From an uncultured Pseudomonadota bacterium (GTDB taxonomy: Bacteria > Pseudomonadota > Gammaproteobacteria > Methylococcales > Methylomonadaceae), in assembly GCA_903918375.1 (NCBI GenBank), contig CAIXED010000035.1:1-40660 (forward strand): a DNA stretch of 40,660 bases, in the 5' to 3' direction. Every line of letters starts with the position of its first letter. Positions within the stretch are counted from its first letter, which is position 1. Under the pieces are notes generated by a model. The model saw only the letters and a list, made by a program, of their open reading frames with translations, ran no database searches and had not been told where the DNA came from. Both the position numbers and the translations under genes were made by a program. Shown here piece by piece: positions 24,210 to 32,752 of this stretch.

Positions 24210-27200
24210 ATGACACAACAGATTAATACCAACGACTTGACCAAACTGACTTTGGGCATCCCTGGCTTTGAATATGCCGATTTATACGATACCCAACGCT
24301 TAGCGGATTTATTGGCTGTATTCGACCAATCGGTACAAAAACACGATCCTGAATTGTTCGCTGAATTAGCCGCTTACCGTGCTTGCAACGGCGAAGGCAT
24401 GGCACCCGAGCAAATTTCAGAATTATTGGTTAGAACCGCGCCTTATGTCGGCACGTTTGTGGCTGAATTATTTAAAGTCAGCGATGTTCGCGATCAACAA
24501 ATCAGCCATATCCGTAGCGAAGTGGAAAGCGTATTTGTTTACCGCACCGAAATCGTTGGCAAATTGGCGAGTCGTTTCAAAGGTCAAACCATCGAAGGCT
24601 GGGATATTGGCGCTTTAAATGCTGAATTACAGGCTTTAATCACCGCGACTGGCAATCAAGATTTGTTTGCTAATGACGCCGAATTTGCCGTGAGCTTATT
24701 GGCGGCTAATTTGTTAAAACTGTCACAAAATCCAGACTTAACTGATGCTGATGTTGCCGATTACAAATCACTACCTGCAGCCGCTAACAGCGACAGCCCA
24801 GCGGCTCTAATCGCCTCGGTTTTAGACATTATTTACCGTTGGAGCTTTGCCGCTAAATCAGCGCCAGAATTGCAAGCCGTGGTAAAAAAATGGTTGAGCT
24901 TTAAAGTCCCTGCCAAAACTGATTTAGACAATTTGGTTCACCACGCCAGCGTTGACCGTGATGGTTATAACGTGTGGGCTTGTGAAGAAGACCATGTTCG
25001 CCGCCGCGATGGCTTTGCCTTAACTGACAAACGCTTCGCCCAACGCCAAGTGTTGTATGAAGTTGATCATTGCATTTACTGCCACGACCGCGACAACGAT
25101 TCTTGCTCAAAAGGCATTAAAAACAAAAAAGACGGCACTTTCAAAAACAACCATTTGGGCGCGGTGATGACCGGCTGTCCTTTGGAAGAAAAAATTTCGG
25201 AAATGCACGTTGTTAAACGCCAAGGCGATAACATCGGTGCTTTAGCAATGATTGTGATCGACAATCCAATGTGCCCAGGTACGGGTCACCGGATTTGTAA
25301 CGACTGTATGCGCGGTTGTATTTACCAAAAAACCGAGTCAGTCAACATTCCACAAATCGAAACCAATGTCTTGACCGATGTGTTGTTCATGCCTTGGGGT
25401 TTTGAGATTTACAGCTTATTGACTCGCTGGAATCCGCTGAACGTCAAACGCTCGACTGCTTTGCCTTACAACGGCAAAAACGTTTTGGTTGCTGGTATGG
25501 GCCCTGCTGGTTACACCTTGTCACATTATTTGTTGAACGAAGGTTTTGGCGTGGTCGGTATTGATGCGCTAAAAATCGAGCCGCTACCTTTATACCTAAC
25601 TGGCGACCGCAACAACATTCCACAGCCAGTGATCGAATTCCAAAGCTTGTATGAAGAACTCGACAAACGGGTGATGCTAGGCTTCGGTGGTGTGGCGGAA
25701 TACGGTATTACCGTGCGTTGGGATAAAAACTTCTTAAAAGTAATTTACCTGAACTTGTTACGCAGAGCTGCGTTCAAATGCTACGGCGGCGTCCGTTTCG
25801 GCGGCAGCGTTAGCGTAGATGAAGCTTGGGAGATGGGCTTTGACCACATTGCTATCGCCAGTGGCGCGGGTAAACCTACCGTTATCGATTTAAAAAACAA
25901 CTTAACCCGTGGTATCCGCAAAGCTTCAGATTTCTTGATGGGCTTGCAGTTAACCGGTGCGGCGAAAGATTCATCATTGGCTAACTTGCAAGTACGCTTA
26001 CCAGCTGGCGTGATCGGTGGCGGTTTGACTGCGATTGATACCGCGACTGAATTATTGGCCTACTACCCAGTTCAAGTTAGCAAAATCGTTAAACGCTATG
26101 ACAAATTAGTCGCTAAATACGGTGAGGAATTAGTGCGTGGCCGTTATGACGCGGAAGAGTTAGAGATTCTCGAAGAATTTTTAGCCCATGGCCGAGTGAT
26201 TGAACAAGAACGTCAACGCGCGGCAGCTGCTGGTGAAAAACCAAACTTCTTACCATTCCTGCATCAATGGGGCGGTGTGACTATGTTCTACCGTAAAGGT
26301 ATCAAAGACTCACCCGCTTATCGCCAAAACCACGAAGAAATTCACGAAGCTTTAGCTGAAGGGATTTGGTTGGCAGAAGGCATGAGTCCATTAGAAGCCT
26401 TGGAAGATCAATACGGCCATTTGAACGCGGTGCGTTTTGAGCAATTGGAAGAACAAGAAGGCAGATGGCGTAAAACCGGTGAAAAAGAGGTGACTTTACG
26501 CGGTTTGTTTGTCGCGGCAGGTACGGCACCGAACACCATTTACCAATCTGAGCATCCTGGCACTTTTGTCATGGATCACAAATTCTACAAACGTCACGAA
26601 CCAGAATGGTTGCAAGGCAAAGCGACCTTGGTAGCCGCAGAAGACGAAGCGCAAGTTAAAGTCGGCAAACCTGCACCGTTTACCTCGTACAACAGCAATG
26701 GCCGTTACATCACTTTCTACGGTGATAATCATGCGGTTTACGCTGGCAACGTGGTAAAAGCGATGGCCAGCGCAAAAGACGGTTATCCGTACATTGTTAA
26801 ATTGTTTGCTAACGAATTAGCCAGTTTGGATGCCGGACAACAAGCACAACGCGACGCAAAATTACACGATTTGCAAGACCGTTTGGATGCGGCATTTTTA
26901 GCCCATGTGGTTGAAGTAAACCGCTTAACCCCAACCATTATCGAAGTCATCATCAAAGCGCCAGCCGCTGCGAAAAACTTCGAGCCAGGTCAGTTCTATC
27001 GGGTACAAAACTTTGAATCTTTGGCACCTGTCAAAGAAGGCACCAGTTTAGCCGCCGAAGGTTTGGCGTTGACCGGTGCTTGGGTTGATAAAGAACAAGG
27101 TTTAGTGTCTTTAATTGCCTTAGAAATGGGTAGCTCCAGCCGCTTGTGCGCGACATGGCAAGCCGGCGATCCATTAGTATTAATGGGCGTTACAGGCGCA

Positions 27201-27869
27201 CCAACCGAAATCCCAAGCAACAAAACAGTATTGTTATTAGGCGGTGGTTTGGGCAACGCGGTGTTGTTCTCTATCGGTAAAGCGCTCCGCTCTGCTGGCA
27301 ACAAAGTGATTTACTTTGCTGGCTACCGTAACCGTGAAGATTTATTCCGAGTCTCTGATATCGAAGAAGCTTCTGACCTAATCGTCTGGGCGGTGGATGA
27401 TAAACCGGGCAATGAAGCAATTACCCCAACCCGTCCACAAGACAAATCATTCGTTGGTAATATCGTGCAAGCGATGGTTTCATTTGCAACCGGTGAAATG
27501 GGCGAAACGGCATTGCGTTTACAAGATGTCGAGCATTTGGTGGTGATTGGTTCTGACCGCATGATGTCAGCGGTAAAAGATGCCCGTCATGGCATCTTGA
27601 AACCTTACCTGAAAGCCGACCACGAAGCGATTGGTTCTATCAACTCACCGATGCAGTGCATGATGAAAGGCGTTTGCGCTCAATGCTTATGCAAACACGT
27701 TGATCCAGAAAGTGGCGACATCAGCTTTACCTACACTTGCTACAACCAAGACCAAGCGCTGGATTATGTTGATTTCGACAATCTGCGTGCTCGTCTAAGA
27801 CAAAACAGCGTTCAAGAAAAACTGTCATCCTTGTGGCTGACTTATCTGCTAGAAACTGAAAACGTTTAA
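24210..27869 (+). CDS. Fused FAD/Fe-S oxidoreductase: GltD/NfnB-like plus PyrK/NfnA-like
   Basis: Giant cytoplasmic protein of 1219 residues. Residues 1-280 are helical and unrecognised. Cysteines at about 288, 291 and 299 (CIYCHDRDNDSC), 323 (GCPLEEKISEMH) and 355, 363, 366 and 370 (CPGTGHRICNDCMRGC) resemble the Fe-S region of the GltD family. FAD-binding AGMGPAGYTLSHYLL comes at ~427, NAD(P)-binding GVIGGGLTAIDTATELL at ~600 and FAD-closing GTAPN at ~770. From ~910 a PyrK-like module follows: FEPGQFYRVQNFES, LLLGGGLGNAVLF and a 2Fe-2S site CMMKGVCAQCLC starting at C1150, with a further Cys in TYTCYNQ. It is a single-chain counterpart of NfnAB (NADH-dependent ferredoxin:NADP+ oxidoreductase). 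The exact reaction is unknown. Confidence 0.82.
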   Translation: MTQQINTNDLTKLTLGIPGFEYADLYDTQRLADLLAVFDQSVQKHDPELFAELAAYRACNGEGMAPEQISELLVRTAPYVGTFVAELFKVSDVRDQQISHIRSEVESVFVYRTEIVGKLASRFKGQTIEGWDIGALNAELQALITATGNQDLFANDAEFAVSLLAANLLKLSQNPDLTDADVADYKSLPAAANSDSPAALIASVLDIIYRWSFAAKSAPELQAVVKKWLSFKVPAKTDLDNLVHHASVDRDGYNVWACEEDHVRRRDGFALTDKRFAQRQVLYEVDHCIYCHDRDNDSCSKGIKNKKDGTFKNNHLGAVMTGCPLEEKISEMHVVKRQGDNIGALAMIVIDNPMCPGTGHRICNDCMRGCIYQKTESVNIPQIETNVLTDVLFMPWGFEIYSLLTRWNPLNVKRSTALPYNGKNVLVAGMGPAGYTLSHYLLNEGFGVVGIDALKIEPLPLYLTGDRNNIPQPVIEFQSLYEELDKRVMLGFGGVAEYGITVRWDKNFLKVIYLNLLRRAAFKCYGGVRFGGSVSVDEAWEMGFDHIAIASGAGKPTVIDLKNNLTRGIRKASDFLMGLQLTGAAKDSSLANLQVRLPAGVIGGGLTAIDTATELLAYYPVQVSKIVKRYDKLVAKYGEELVRGRYDAEELEILEEFLAHGRVIEQERQRAAAAGEKPNFLPFLHQWGGVTMFYRKGIKDSPAYRQNHEEIHEALAEGIWLAEGMSPLEALEDQYGHLNAVRFEQLEEQEGRWRKTGEKEVTLRGLFVAAGTAPNTIYQSEHPGTFVMDHKFYKRHEPEWLQGKATLVAAEDEAQVKVGKPAPFTSYNSNGRYITFYGDNHAVYAGNVVKAMASAKDGYPYIVKLFANELASLDAGQQAQRDAKLHDLQDRLDAAFLAHVVEVNRLTPTIIEVIIKAPAAAKNFEPGQFYRVQNFESLAPVKEGTSLAAEGLALTGAWVDKEQGLVSLIALEMGSSSRLCATWQAGDPLVLMGVTGAPTEIPSNKTVLLLGGGLGNAVLFSIGKALRSAGNKVIYFAGYRNREDLFRVSDIEEASDLIVWAVDDKPGNEAITPTRPQDKSFVGNIVQAMVSFATGEMGETALRLQDVEHLVVIGSDRMMSAVKDARHGILKPYLKADHEAIGSINSPMQCMMKGVCAQCLCKHVDPESGDISFTYTCYNQDQALDYVDFDNLRARLRQNSVQEKLSSLWLTYLLETENV

Positions 27870-27888
27870 TGATTTAACCGTGCCTGTC

Positions 27889-27916
27889 GCCATGCCTACA
27901 AGCCTGTAGGCATGGC
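27889..27916. terminator. Hairpin after the fusion oxidoreductase gene
   Basis: GCCATGCCTACA (27889-27900) and TGTAGGCATGGC (27905-27916) form a perfect 12-bp stem with a 4-base loop, 19 bases past the stop codon. AAAA follows on the plus strand, so it looks like a repeat or RNA-stabilising hairpin rather than a T-tailed terminator. Confidence 0.6.
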
Positions 27917-27973
27917 AAAACAGCAATGACGTGGCATCCTTGCCGTGTTTTGTTGTCCTGCCTTACCACTATT

Positions 27974-29431
27974 ATGAAATCGGAGTTCACAGTGCTTGCA
28001 CGTTTGCCACTATTCCTTTTGCTCACTTTGTCACCGCTAATCGCTTGGGCCGATGCTGAAGCGACTACTCAAGCCCTAAACCTTACCCATCATTGGGTCG
28101 GTTATGCGGCACTTGGGGTATTTGCGTTTGCTTATTTTCTGGCCATGACTGAAGAAGTCACCGAGCTTAATAAATCTAAACCGATGGTATTAGCGGCCAG
28201 CTTAATCTGGGCTTTTATCGGTTCGATTTATGTGTCTGGCGGCATGGGCGAGCAAGCCGGTCATGCGTTTCGCGCTTGCTTAGAAGGCTATGCCGAATTG
28301 TTCTTATTCATCATGGTATCGATGGCTTACCTAAACGCGATGGAAGATCGTGGGGTATTCGATAATCTGCGTGTCTGGTTATTAAGCAAAGGCTTTAGCT
28401 ATCGTAAATTATTCTGGATTACCGGCATCATGTCGTTTTTCATGTCCTCCATTTGTAATAACCTCACCACCGCCTTGCTAATGGGTGCCGTGATTTTGGC
28501 AATGGGTAAAGACAATCGCCGTTTTGTGACCTTGGCTTGTGTCAACGTCGTGGTTGCCACCAATGCTGGCGGCTCGTTCAGCCCTTTTGGTGACATCACG
28601 ACCTTATTAGTTTGGCAAAGTGGTTTTGTACCCTTCGTGGACTTTTATTCATTATTCTTACCGGCGGTGGTCAACTTTGCTTTGCCAGCCATGATCATGC
28701 ACTTCTGGATTCCTAATGAACAACCCGCTGCTGTCGGCAAAGCACCAGTGATGAAACGCGGGGCAATTGCGATGATTGTCTTGTTCTTGTTGACCATTGT
28801 TACTGCGGTTTGTTTTGAAAATCTGTTAAAACTACCGCCGGCCGCAGGTATGTTAGCTGGTCTGACTTATCTAAAATTCCTAGGGTTTTATCTGCAAAAA
28901 ACCAGCGGCAGAGATAATAAAACAATCAATGAATTTGATCATGTCTACAAACTGTATGATGTGGAAGCGCCAACCGACAATAAAAACCAACGTTTCGATG
29001 TTTTCAAAAGCGTCGCTGCATTGGAATGGGATACCTTATTGTTTTTCTATGGGGTCATGATTAGCGTTGGTGGCTTGAGCTTTATCGGTTATTTAACCCT
29101 CGCTTCTGACGTGCTTTATGTCGGCATGGATCCAACCATTGCCAACATCATCGTCGGCATTTTGTCAGCCTTTATCGACAACGGCACCATCATGTTTGCT
29201 GTACTCACCATGCACCCTGATATTTCTCAAGGCCAATGGTTATTGGTGACGTTAACAGCTGGTGTCGGTGGTAGCTTGTTAGCAATTGGTTCAGCGGCTG
29301 GCGTCGGCTTGATGGGACAAATGAAAGGCATTTATACCTTTAGCGCCCATTTAAAATGGATGCCGGTAATTATGGTCGGCTACATTGGCAGTATCGCTGT
29401 ACACTTTTTGATTAATGGGCGGTATTTCTAA
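27974..29431 (+). CDS. nhaD: Na+/H+ antiporter NhaD
   Basis: Inner-membrane sodium/proton exchanger of the ion-transporter superfamily, 485 residues from the ATG at 27974. N-terminal signal-like helix (LPLFLLLTLSPLIAWADA), then about a dozen spans. Family motifs: MTEEVTELNKSKPMVLAA, FFMSSICNNLTTALLMGA, ATNAGGSFSPFGDITTLLVW and SAFIDNGTIMFAV. A GTG at 27992 has GGAG 6 bases upstream and is a serious alternative start. An ATG at 27926 is too far upstream. It follows the fusion oxidoreductase in the same direction. Confidence 0.93.
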   Translation: MKSEFTVLARLPLFLLLTLSPLIAWADAEATTQALNLTHHWVGYAALGVFAFAYFLAMTEEVTELNKSKPMVLAASLIWAFIGSIYVSGGMGEQAGHAFRACLEGYAELFLFIMVSMAYLNAMEDRGVFDNLRVWLLSKGFSYRKLFWITGIMSFFMSSICNNLTTALLMGAVILAMGKDNRRFVTLACVNVVVATNAGGSFSPFGDITTLLVWQSGFVPFVDFYSLFLPAVVNFALPAMIMHFWIPNEQPAAVGKAPVMKRGAIAMIVLFLLTIVTAVCFENLLKLPPAAGMLAGLTYLKFLGFYLQKTSGRDNKTINEFDHVYKLYDVEAPTDNKNQRFDVFKSVAALEWDTLLFFYGVMISVGGLSFIGYLTLASDVLYVGMDPTIANIIVGILSAFIDNGTIMFAVLTMHPDISQGQWLLVTLTAGVGGSLLAIGSAAGVGLMGQMKGIYTFSAHLKWMPVIMVGYIGSIAVHFLINGRYF

Positions 29432-29440
29432 TATCATTTA

Positions 29441-29475
29441 GCCGTTCGTTACATTACTTAGTTATGACGAACGGC
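29441..29475. terminator. Stem-loop after nhaD
   Basis: GCCGTTCGT (29441-29449) pairs with ACGAACGGC (29467-29475) across a 17-base loop, 9 bases after the nhaD stop. The arms share the CGTTCGT/ACGAACG core seen in the repeat at 7649-7732, so it may be a decayed copy of that repeat used as a terminator. Confidence 0.55.
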
Positions 29476-29503
29476 AACCCCACCACCTTTCGAGGCTTGA
29501 ACC

Positions 29504-29692
29504 ATGAGAACTAACATTTTGATTGACGACAGTTTAATGGCCGAAGTATTAAAAGTGTCGGGAGCAAAAAGTAAACGGGAGGCAGTCGAACTAGGTTTAA
29601 GATCCTTATTGGCGTTAAAACAGCAAGAACGAATTAAGCAGTTTAAAGGCCAATTAAAATGGGAAGGTAACTTAGAGCAATTAAGAACCTAG
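29504..29692 (+). CDS. VapB-type antitoxin, toxin partner lost
   Basis: Product of 62 residues with the VapB pattern. MRTNILIDDSLMAEVLKVSG is followed by KSKREAVELGLRSLLALKQQ, a short N-terminal DNA-binding part with the typical T.ID..L..EA start, and a toxin-binding tail ending KWEGNLEQLRT. GAGG lies 8 bases upstream of the ATG. The usual vapC follows immediately in such operons. Here only its first five codons remain, so this is an orphan antitoxin. Confidence 0.8.
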   Translation: MRTNILIDDSLMAEVLKVSGAKSKREAVELGLRSLLALKQQERIKQFKGQLKWEGNLEQLRT

Positions 29693-29694
29693 CC

Positions 29695-29730
29695 ATGATT
29701 TTGGTCGATCCAGTATCTTTTAGCTATTAA
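29695..29730 (+). pseudogene. vapC start remnant
   Basis: Two bases after the vapB stop an ATG opens MILVD, exactly the usual start of VapC PIN toxins (MILVDTS). The frame then runs PVSFSY and stops. The PIN domain is gone, apparently through a deletion joining codon 5 to unrelated DNA just upstream of hypF. Confidence 0.65.
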
Positions 29731-29755
29731 CGGTTGAATAGCATCATCTACCACT

Positions 29756-32008
29756 ATGCAACAACTTGAGATTAAGCTTCAAGGCCAAATCCAAGGCGTC
29801 GGCTTTAGACCTTTCATCTTCCAACTCGCCCAGCAATTTCAGCAACTCGGCTATGTCGCCAATTATGCACAAGGGGTGGTGATTGTTATTCAAGGCCAAG
29901 CTAATCAACAGCAAGACTTCCTCAATGCCTTACAAACTCAATTACCGCCGTTTGCCGAAATCCACCGCTTAGCAATCAGCGAAACACCACTCAGCTCATT
30001 CACCAATTTTCAAATTATCGCCAGCCAAACCGACGGCAAGCCCTCGGCCTTTATCATGCCCGACCTTGCGCCCTGCCCTGCTTGCCTTAACGATTTAACC
30101 GAGCCTAACAGCCGCTTTTACCGTTATCCGTTTACCAGTTGTTGTCATTGCGGGCCTCGTTACAGCATTATCCAAGCCCAGCCGTTTGATCGAGCGAATA
30201 CCAGTATGGCGGTGTTTCCGCTTTGTCCCAATTGTGAACAGGATTATCAAAATCCAAACGACCGACGTTTTCATGCCCAAACCCTCAGCTGCCCAACTTG
30301 CGGGCCCAGCCTAGAATTCATCTCGACCGCCGGCGTAATTCATAACGCTCCGATCAAATCCGCCGTCGAATTATTACAAGCGGGCAAAATCTTGGCGCTA
30401 AAAGGCATTGGTGGCTTTCAATTATTGGTCGATGGCAATAATCAAGCGGCTGTCGAACGCTTGCGCCAGCGCAAACAACGGCCTTACAAACCTTTAGCTT
30501 TAATGGTCGCTGACCTTAATGCCGCCGAACAACTGGGTTTTATTTCAGAACTAGAACAAGCCGCTTTAACATCAGCCGCTGCACCGATTGTTTTGCTACA
30601 ACGCCGTGCAACCACAACTGTCGCCAAAGCAGTTGCCGATAACAATCAATTACTCGGCATCATGCTCCCTGCCTCATCGTTGCATTATTTAATCGCTCAA
30701 GCGATGCAAAGCCCGTTAGTAGTCACTAGCGGTAATCACCACCATCAACCCTTATGCCTCGATAATCAACAAGCCCTTGCCGAATTAGCCGAAATTGCCG
30801 ACGGCTTTTTACTGCATGACCGAGTGATTCAACGGCCAGTAGATGATGCAGTGGTTCGCTTGATTGCAGGAAAAATGACGGTGTTACGCCTTGGACGTGG
30901 TTATGCGCCATTAACCATTGCTACCACAGCGCCTGTGACTAATCACTTGGCTTTGGGTGGGCATTTAAAAAACACTCTTGCTTTCGGTGTTGATCAACAA
31001 ATTATCAATAGCCAACATCTAGGCGACTTGGACAATCCTGACAACCAACGACAAGCCTTAGCCGCTATTAAAGATTTACAACACCTCTACGGCATTAAAA
31101 ATCCAAACCTCATCCACGATTTGCATCCTGATTATTTCGGTAGCCGTTACGCAAGCCAACAAGCCCACAGTCAAACGATTCAACATCACCACGCCCACAT
31201 TCTGGCTTGCATGGCGGAACATCAACTAAAACCACCGATATTAGGTTTTGCTTGGGACGGTGCTGGACTAGGAAACGATGGATTAACTTGGGGTAGCGAG
31301 GCTTTATTGATTAACCAACAAGGTTTTCAACGACTAGCCCATTTACGCCCGCTTGCCTTAATCGGTGGTGACAGCGCGGCACGCGAACCGCGTCGTGCGG
31401 CCTTGGCTTTGTTATATCAACTTTACGGCGATCAGCTCAGCGATGAATCGGCTGGTCTACAACGCTTTGAACCCGCACAACGGCCGTTACTAAAACAAAT
31501 GCTGGCTAAAAATCTCAACTGCCCGTTAACCACCAGTGCTGGTCGTTTATTTGATGCTGTCGCCAGCTTGCTGGATATTTGCCAAATCAATCATTACGAA
31601 GGCCAAGCGGCAATGCTGCTTGAGCAACAAGCCCATTTATCAACGCTAACCGCCGAATATCCATTTAAGCTAAGCGACACCACGCCAAGCATCATCGACT
31701 GGCAACCGTTGATGGAAGCACTATTGCTTGACCTCAATCAAAGCCCAATTCACGACATCGCTGCAAAATTCCACAACACCTTAGCGGTAATCATCCTGCA
31801 ACTAGCCGAGCGAGCTGGGGTAAAATGCATAGTCCTAAGCGGCGGTTGTTTTCAAAACGCCTGCTTAACCGCAAAAACCGTTGCCAAATTACAGGCCGCT
31901 AGTTTTACGGTTTACCGCCACCAAAAGCTACCGCCCAATGACGGCGGCCTTGCCGTTGGCCAGCTATATGCCGCCAGCCTCAATGCCTCTGTCATAAATT
32001 GGTCATAA
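29756..32008 (+). CDS. hypF: Carbamoyltransferase HypF
   Basis: Product of 750 residues, the same length as E. coli HypF. It makes the carbamoyl group that HypE turns into the CN ligand of [NiFe]-hydrogenases. Domains in order: acylphosphatase (LQGQIQGVGFRPF), two zinc fingers (CPACLNDL / CCHCGPRY; CPNCEQDY / CPTCGP), a YrdC-like ATP-binding domain (LRQRKQRPYKPLALMV) and a Kae1/TobZ-like domain with metal ligands in IQHHHAHI, then LSGGCFQN and PPNDGGLAVGQ. No other hyp or hydrogenase gene is in the window. The start has no obvious Shine-Dalgarno and is preceded by the vapC scar. Confidence 0.95.
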   Translation: MQQLEIKLQGQIQGVGFRPFIFQLAQQFQQLGYVANYAQGVVIVIQGQANQQQDFLNALQTQLPPFAEIHRLAISETPLSSFTNFQIIASQTDGKPSAFIMPDLAPCPACLNDLTEPNSRFYRYPFTSCCHCGPRYSIIQAQPFDRANTSMAVFPLCPNCEQDYQNPNDRRFHAQTLSCPTCGPSLEFISTAGVIHNAPIKSAVELLQAGKILALKGIGGFQLLVDGNNQAAVERLRQRKQRPYKPLALMVADLNAAEQLGFISELEQAALTSAAAPIVLLQRRATTTVAKAVADNNQLLGIMLPASSLHYLIAQAMQSPLVVTSGNHHHQPLCLDNQQALAELAEIADGFLLHDRVIQRPVDDAVVRLIAGKMTVLRLGRGYAPLTIATTAPVTNHLALGGHLKNTLAFGVDQQIINSQHLGDLDNPDNQRQALAAIKDLQHLYGIKNPNLIHDLHPDYFGSRYASQQAHSQTIQHHHAHILACMAEHQLKPPILGFAWDGAGLGNDGLTWGSEALLINQQGFQRLAHLRPLALIGGDSAAREPRRAALALLYQLYGDQLSDESAGLQRFEPAQRPLLKQMLAKNLNCPLTTSAGRLFDAVASLLDICQINHYEGQAAMLLEQQAHLSTLTAEYPFKLSDTTPSIIDWQPLMEALLLDLNQSPIHDIAAKFHNTLAVIILQLAERAGVKCIVLSGGCFQNACLTAKTVAKLQAASFTVYRHQKLPPNDGGLAVGQLYAASLNASVINWS

Positions 32009-32022
32009 ACCATTGCTAGATT

Positions 32023-32028
32023 AGGAGG
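32023..32028 (+). promoter_or_regulatory. Strong ribosome-binding site with ambiguous phoB start
   Basis: AGGAGG at 32023-32028 is a perfect Shine-Dalgarno, but the phoB ATG that fits the family lies 28 bases downstream at 32057. In-frame TTG codons at 32033 (spacing 4) and 32039 (spacing 10) are the codons this site would serve. Use of either adds 8 or 6 residues to PhoB. Confidence 0.5.
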
Positions 32029-32056
32029 ATTATTGAGCTTGAGAAAACACAAATTT

Positions 32057-32749
32057 ATGTCGAATTTGAATATTTTGGTTGTCGAAGACGAAGAAGCCAT
32101 CCGCGAAATGCTAATCATGGCGCTTGGTCAAAACCAATTAAATGTTACCGCTGTTGCCAGTGCTGAAGAGGCACTAAAAACCTTGGCTGACAAAACGATG
32201 GATTTACTGGTGCTAGATTGGATGCTACCCGGCATAAGCGGCGTTGAATTAGCTAGACGCTTAAAGAACGACCCGCATTACAAACAATTACCGATCATTC
32301 TGCTGACCGCAAGAGGCGAAGAAGCCGATAAAATTCGTGGTTTAGAAATTGGTGCCGACGATTACATGACTAAACCGTTTTCACCGAAAGAATTAGTCGC
32401 GCGAATTAAAGCGGTGATGCGCCGTAGCGGCAAACTCAATGAAAGTGGTCAAATCAGTGTCGATAGCATTGTCTTAGACCCAGAACAACACCGCCTCAGT
32501 ATTGATGGCAAAACATTAGAAATCAGCCCAACCGAATTTAAGCTGATGCAATTTTTTATGAGCAACCCCGACAAAGTTTACAGTCGCACCCATTTACTGG
32601 ACCAAGTCTGGGGACGCAGCGTTTATATCGAAGAACGCACCGTAGACGTCCATATTCGCCGTCTACGCAAAATTTTGGCTGAATATGGCCGTGAAGATTT
32701 AATCCAAACCGTGCGCGGCTTTGGATACCGCTTTTCAATTACAGGTTAA
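32057..32749 (+). CDS. phoB: Phosphate regulon response regulator PhoB
   Basis: Product of 230 residues. The receiver domain (NILVVEDEEAIREM; phospho-acceptor Asp in LLVLDWMLPGISG; Lys in DDYMTKPFSPKELVARIKAV) joins a winged-helix OmpR/PhoB DNA-binding domain (ISPTEFKLMQFFMSNPDKVY, then VDVHIRRLRKIL and RGFGYRF). The TARGEE and FSPKELVARIKAVMRR stretches are distinctive for PhoB rather than other OmpR types. It activates Pho-box promoters when phosphorylated by PhoR. The gap to phoR is 3 bases. A TTG start at 32033 is possible. Confidence 0.93.
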   Translation: MSNLNILVVEDEEAIREMLIMALGQNQLNVTAVASAEEALKTLADKTMDLLVLDWMLPGISGVELARRLKNDPHYKQLPIILLTARGEEADKIRGLEIGADDYMTKPFSPKELVARIKAVMRRSGKLNESGQISVDSIVLDPEQHRLSIDGKTLEISPTEFKLMQFFMSNPDKVYSRTHLLDQVWGRSVYIEERTVDVHIRRLRKILAEYGREDLIQTVRGFGYRFSITG

Positions 32750-32752
32750 AAC

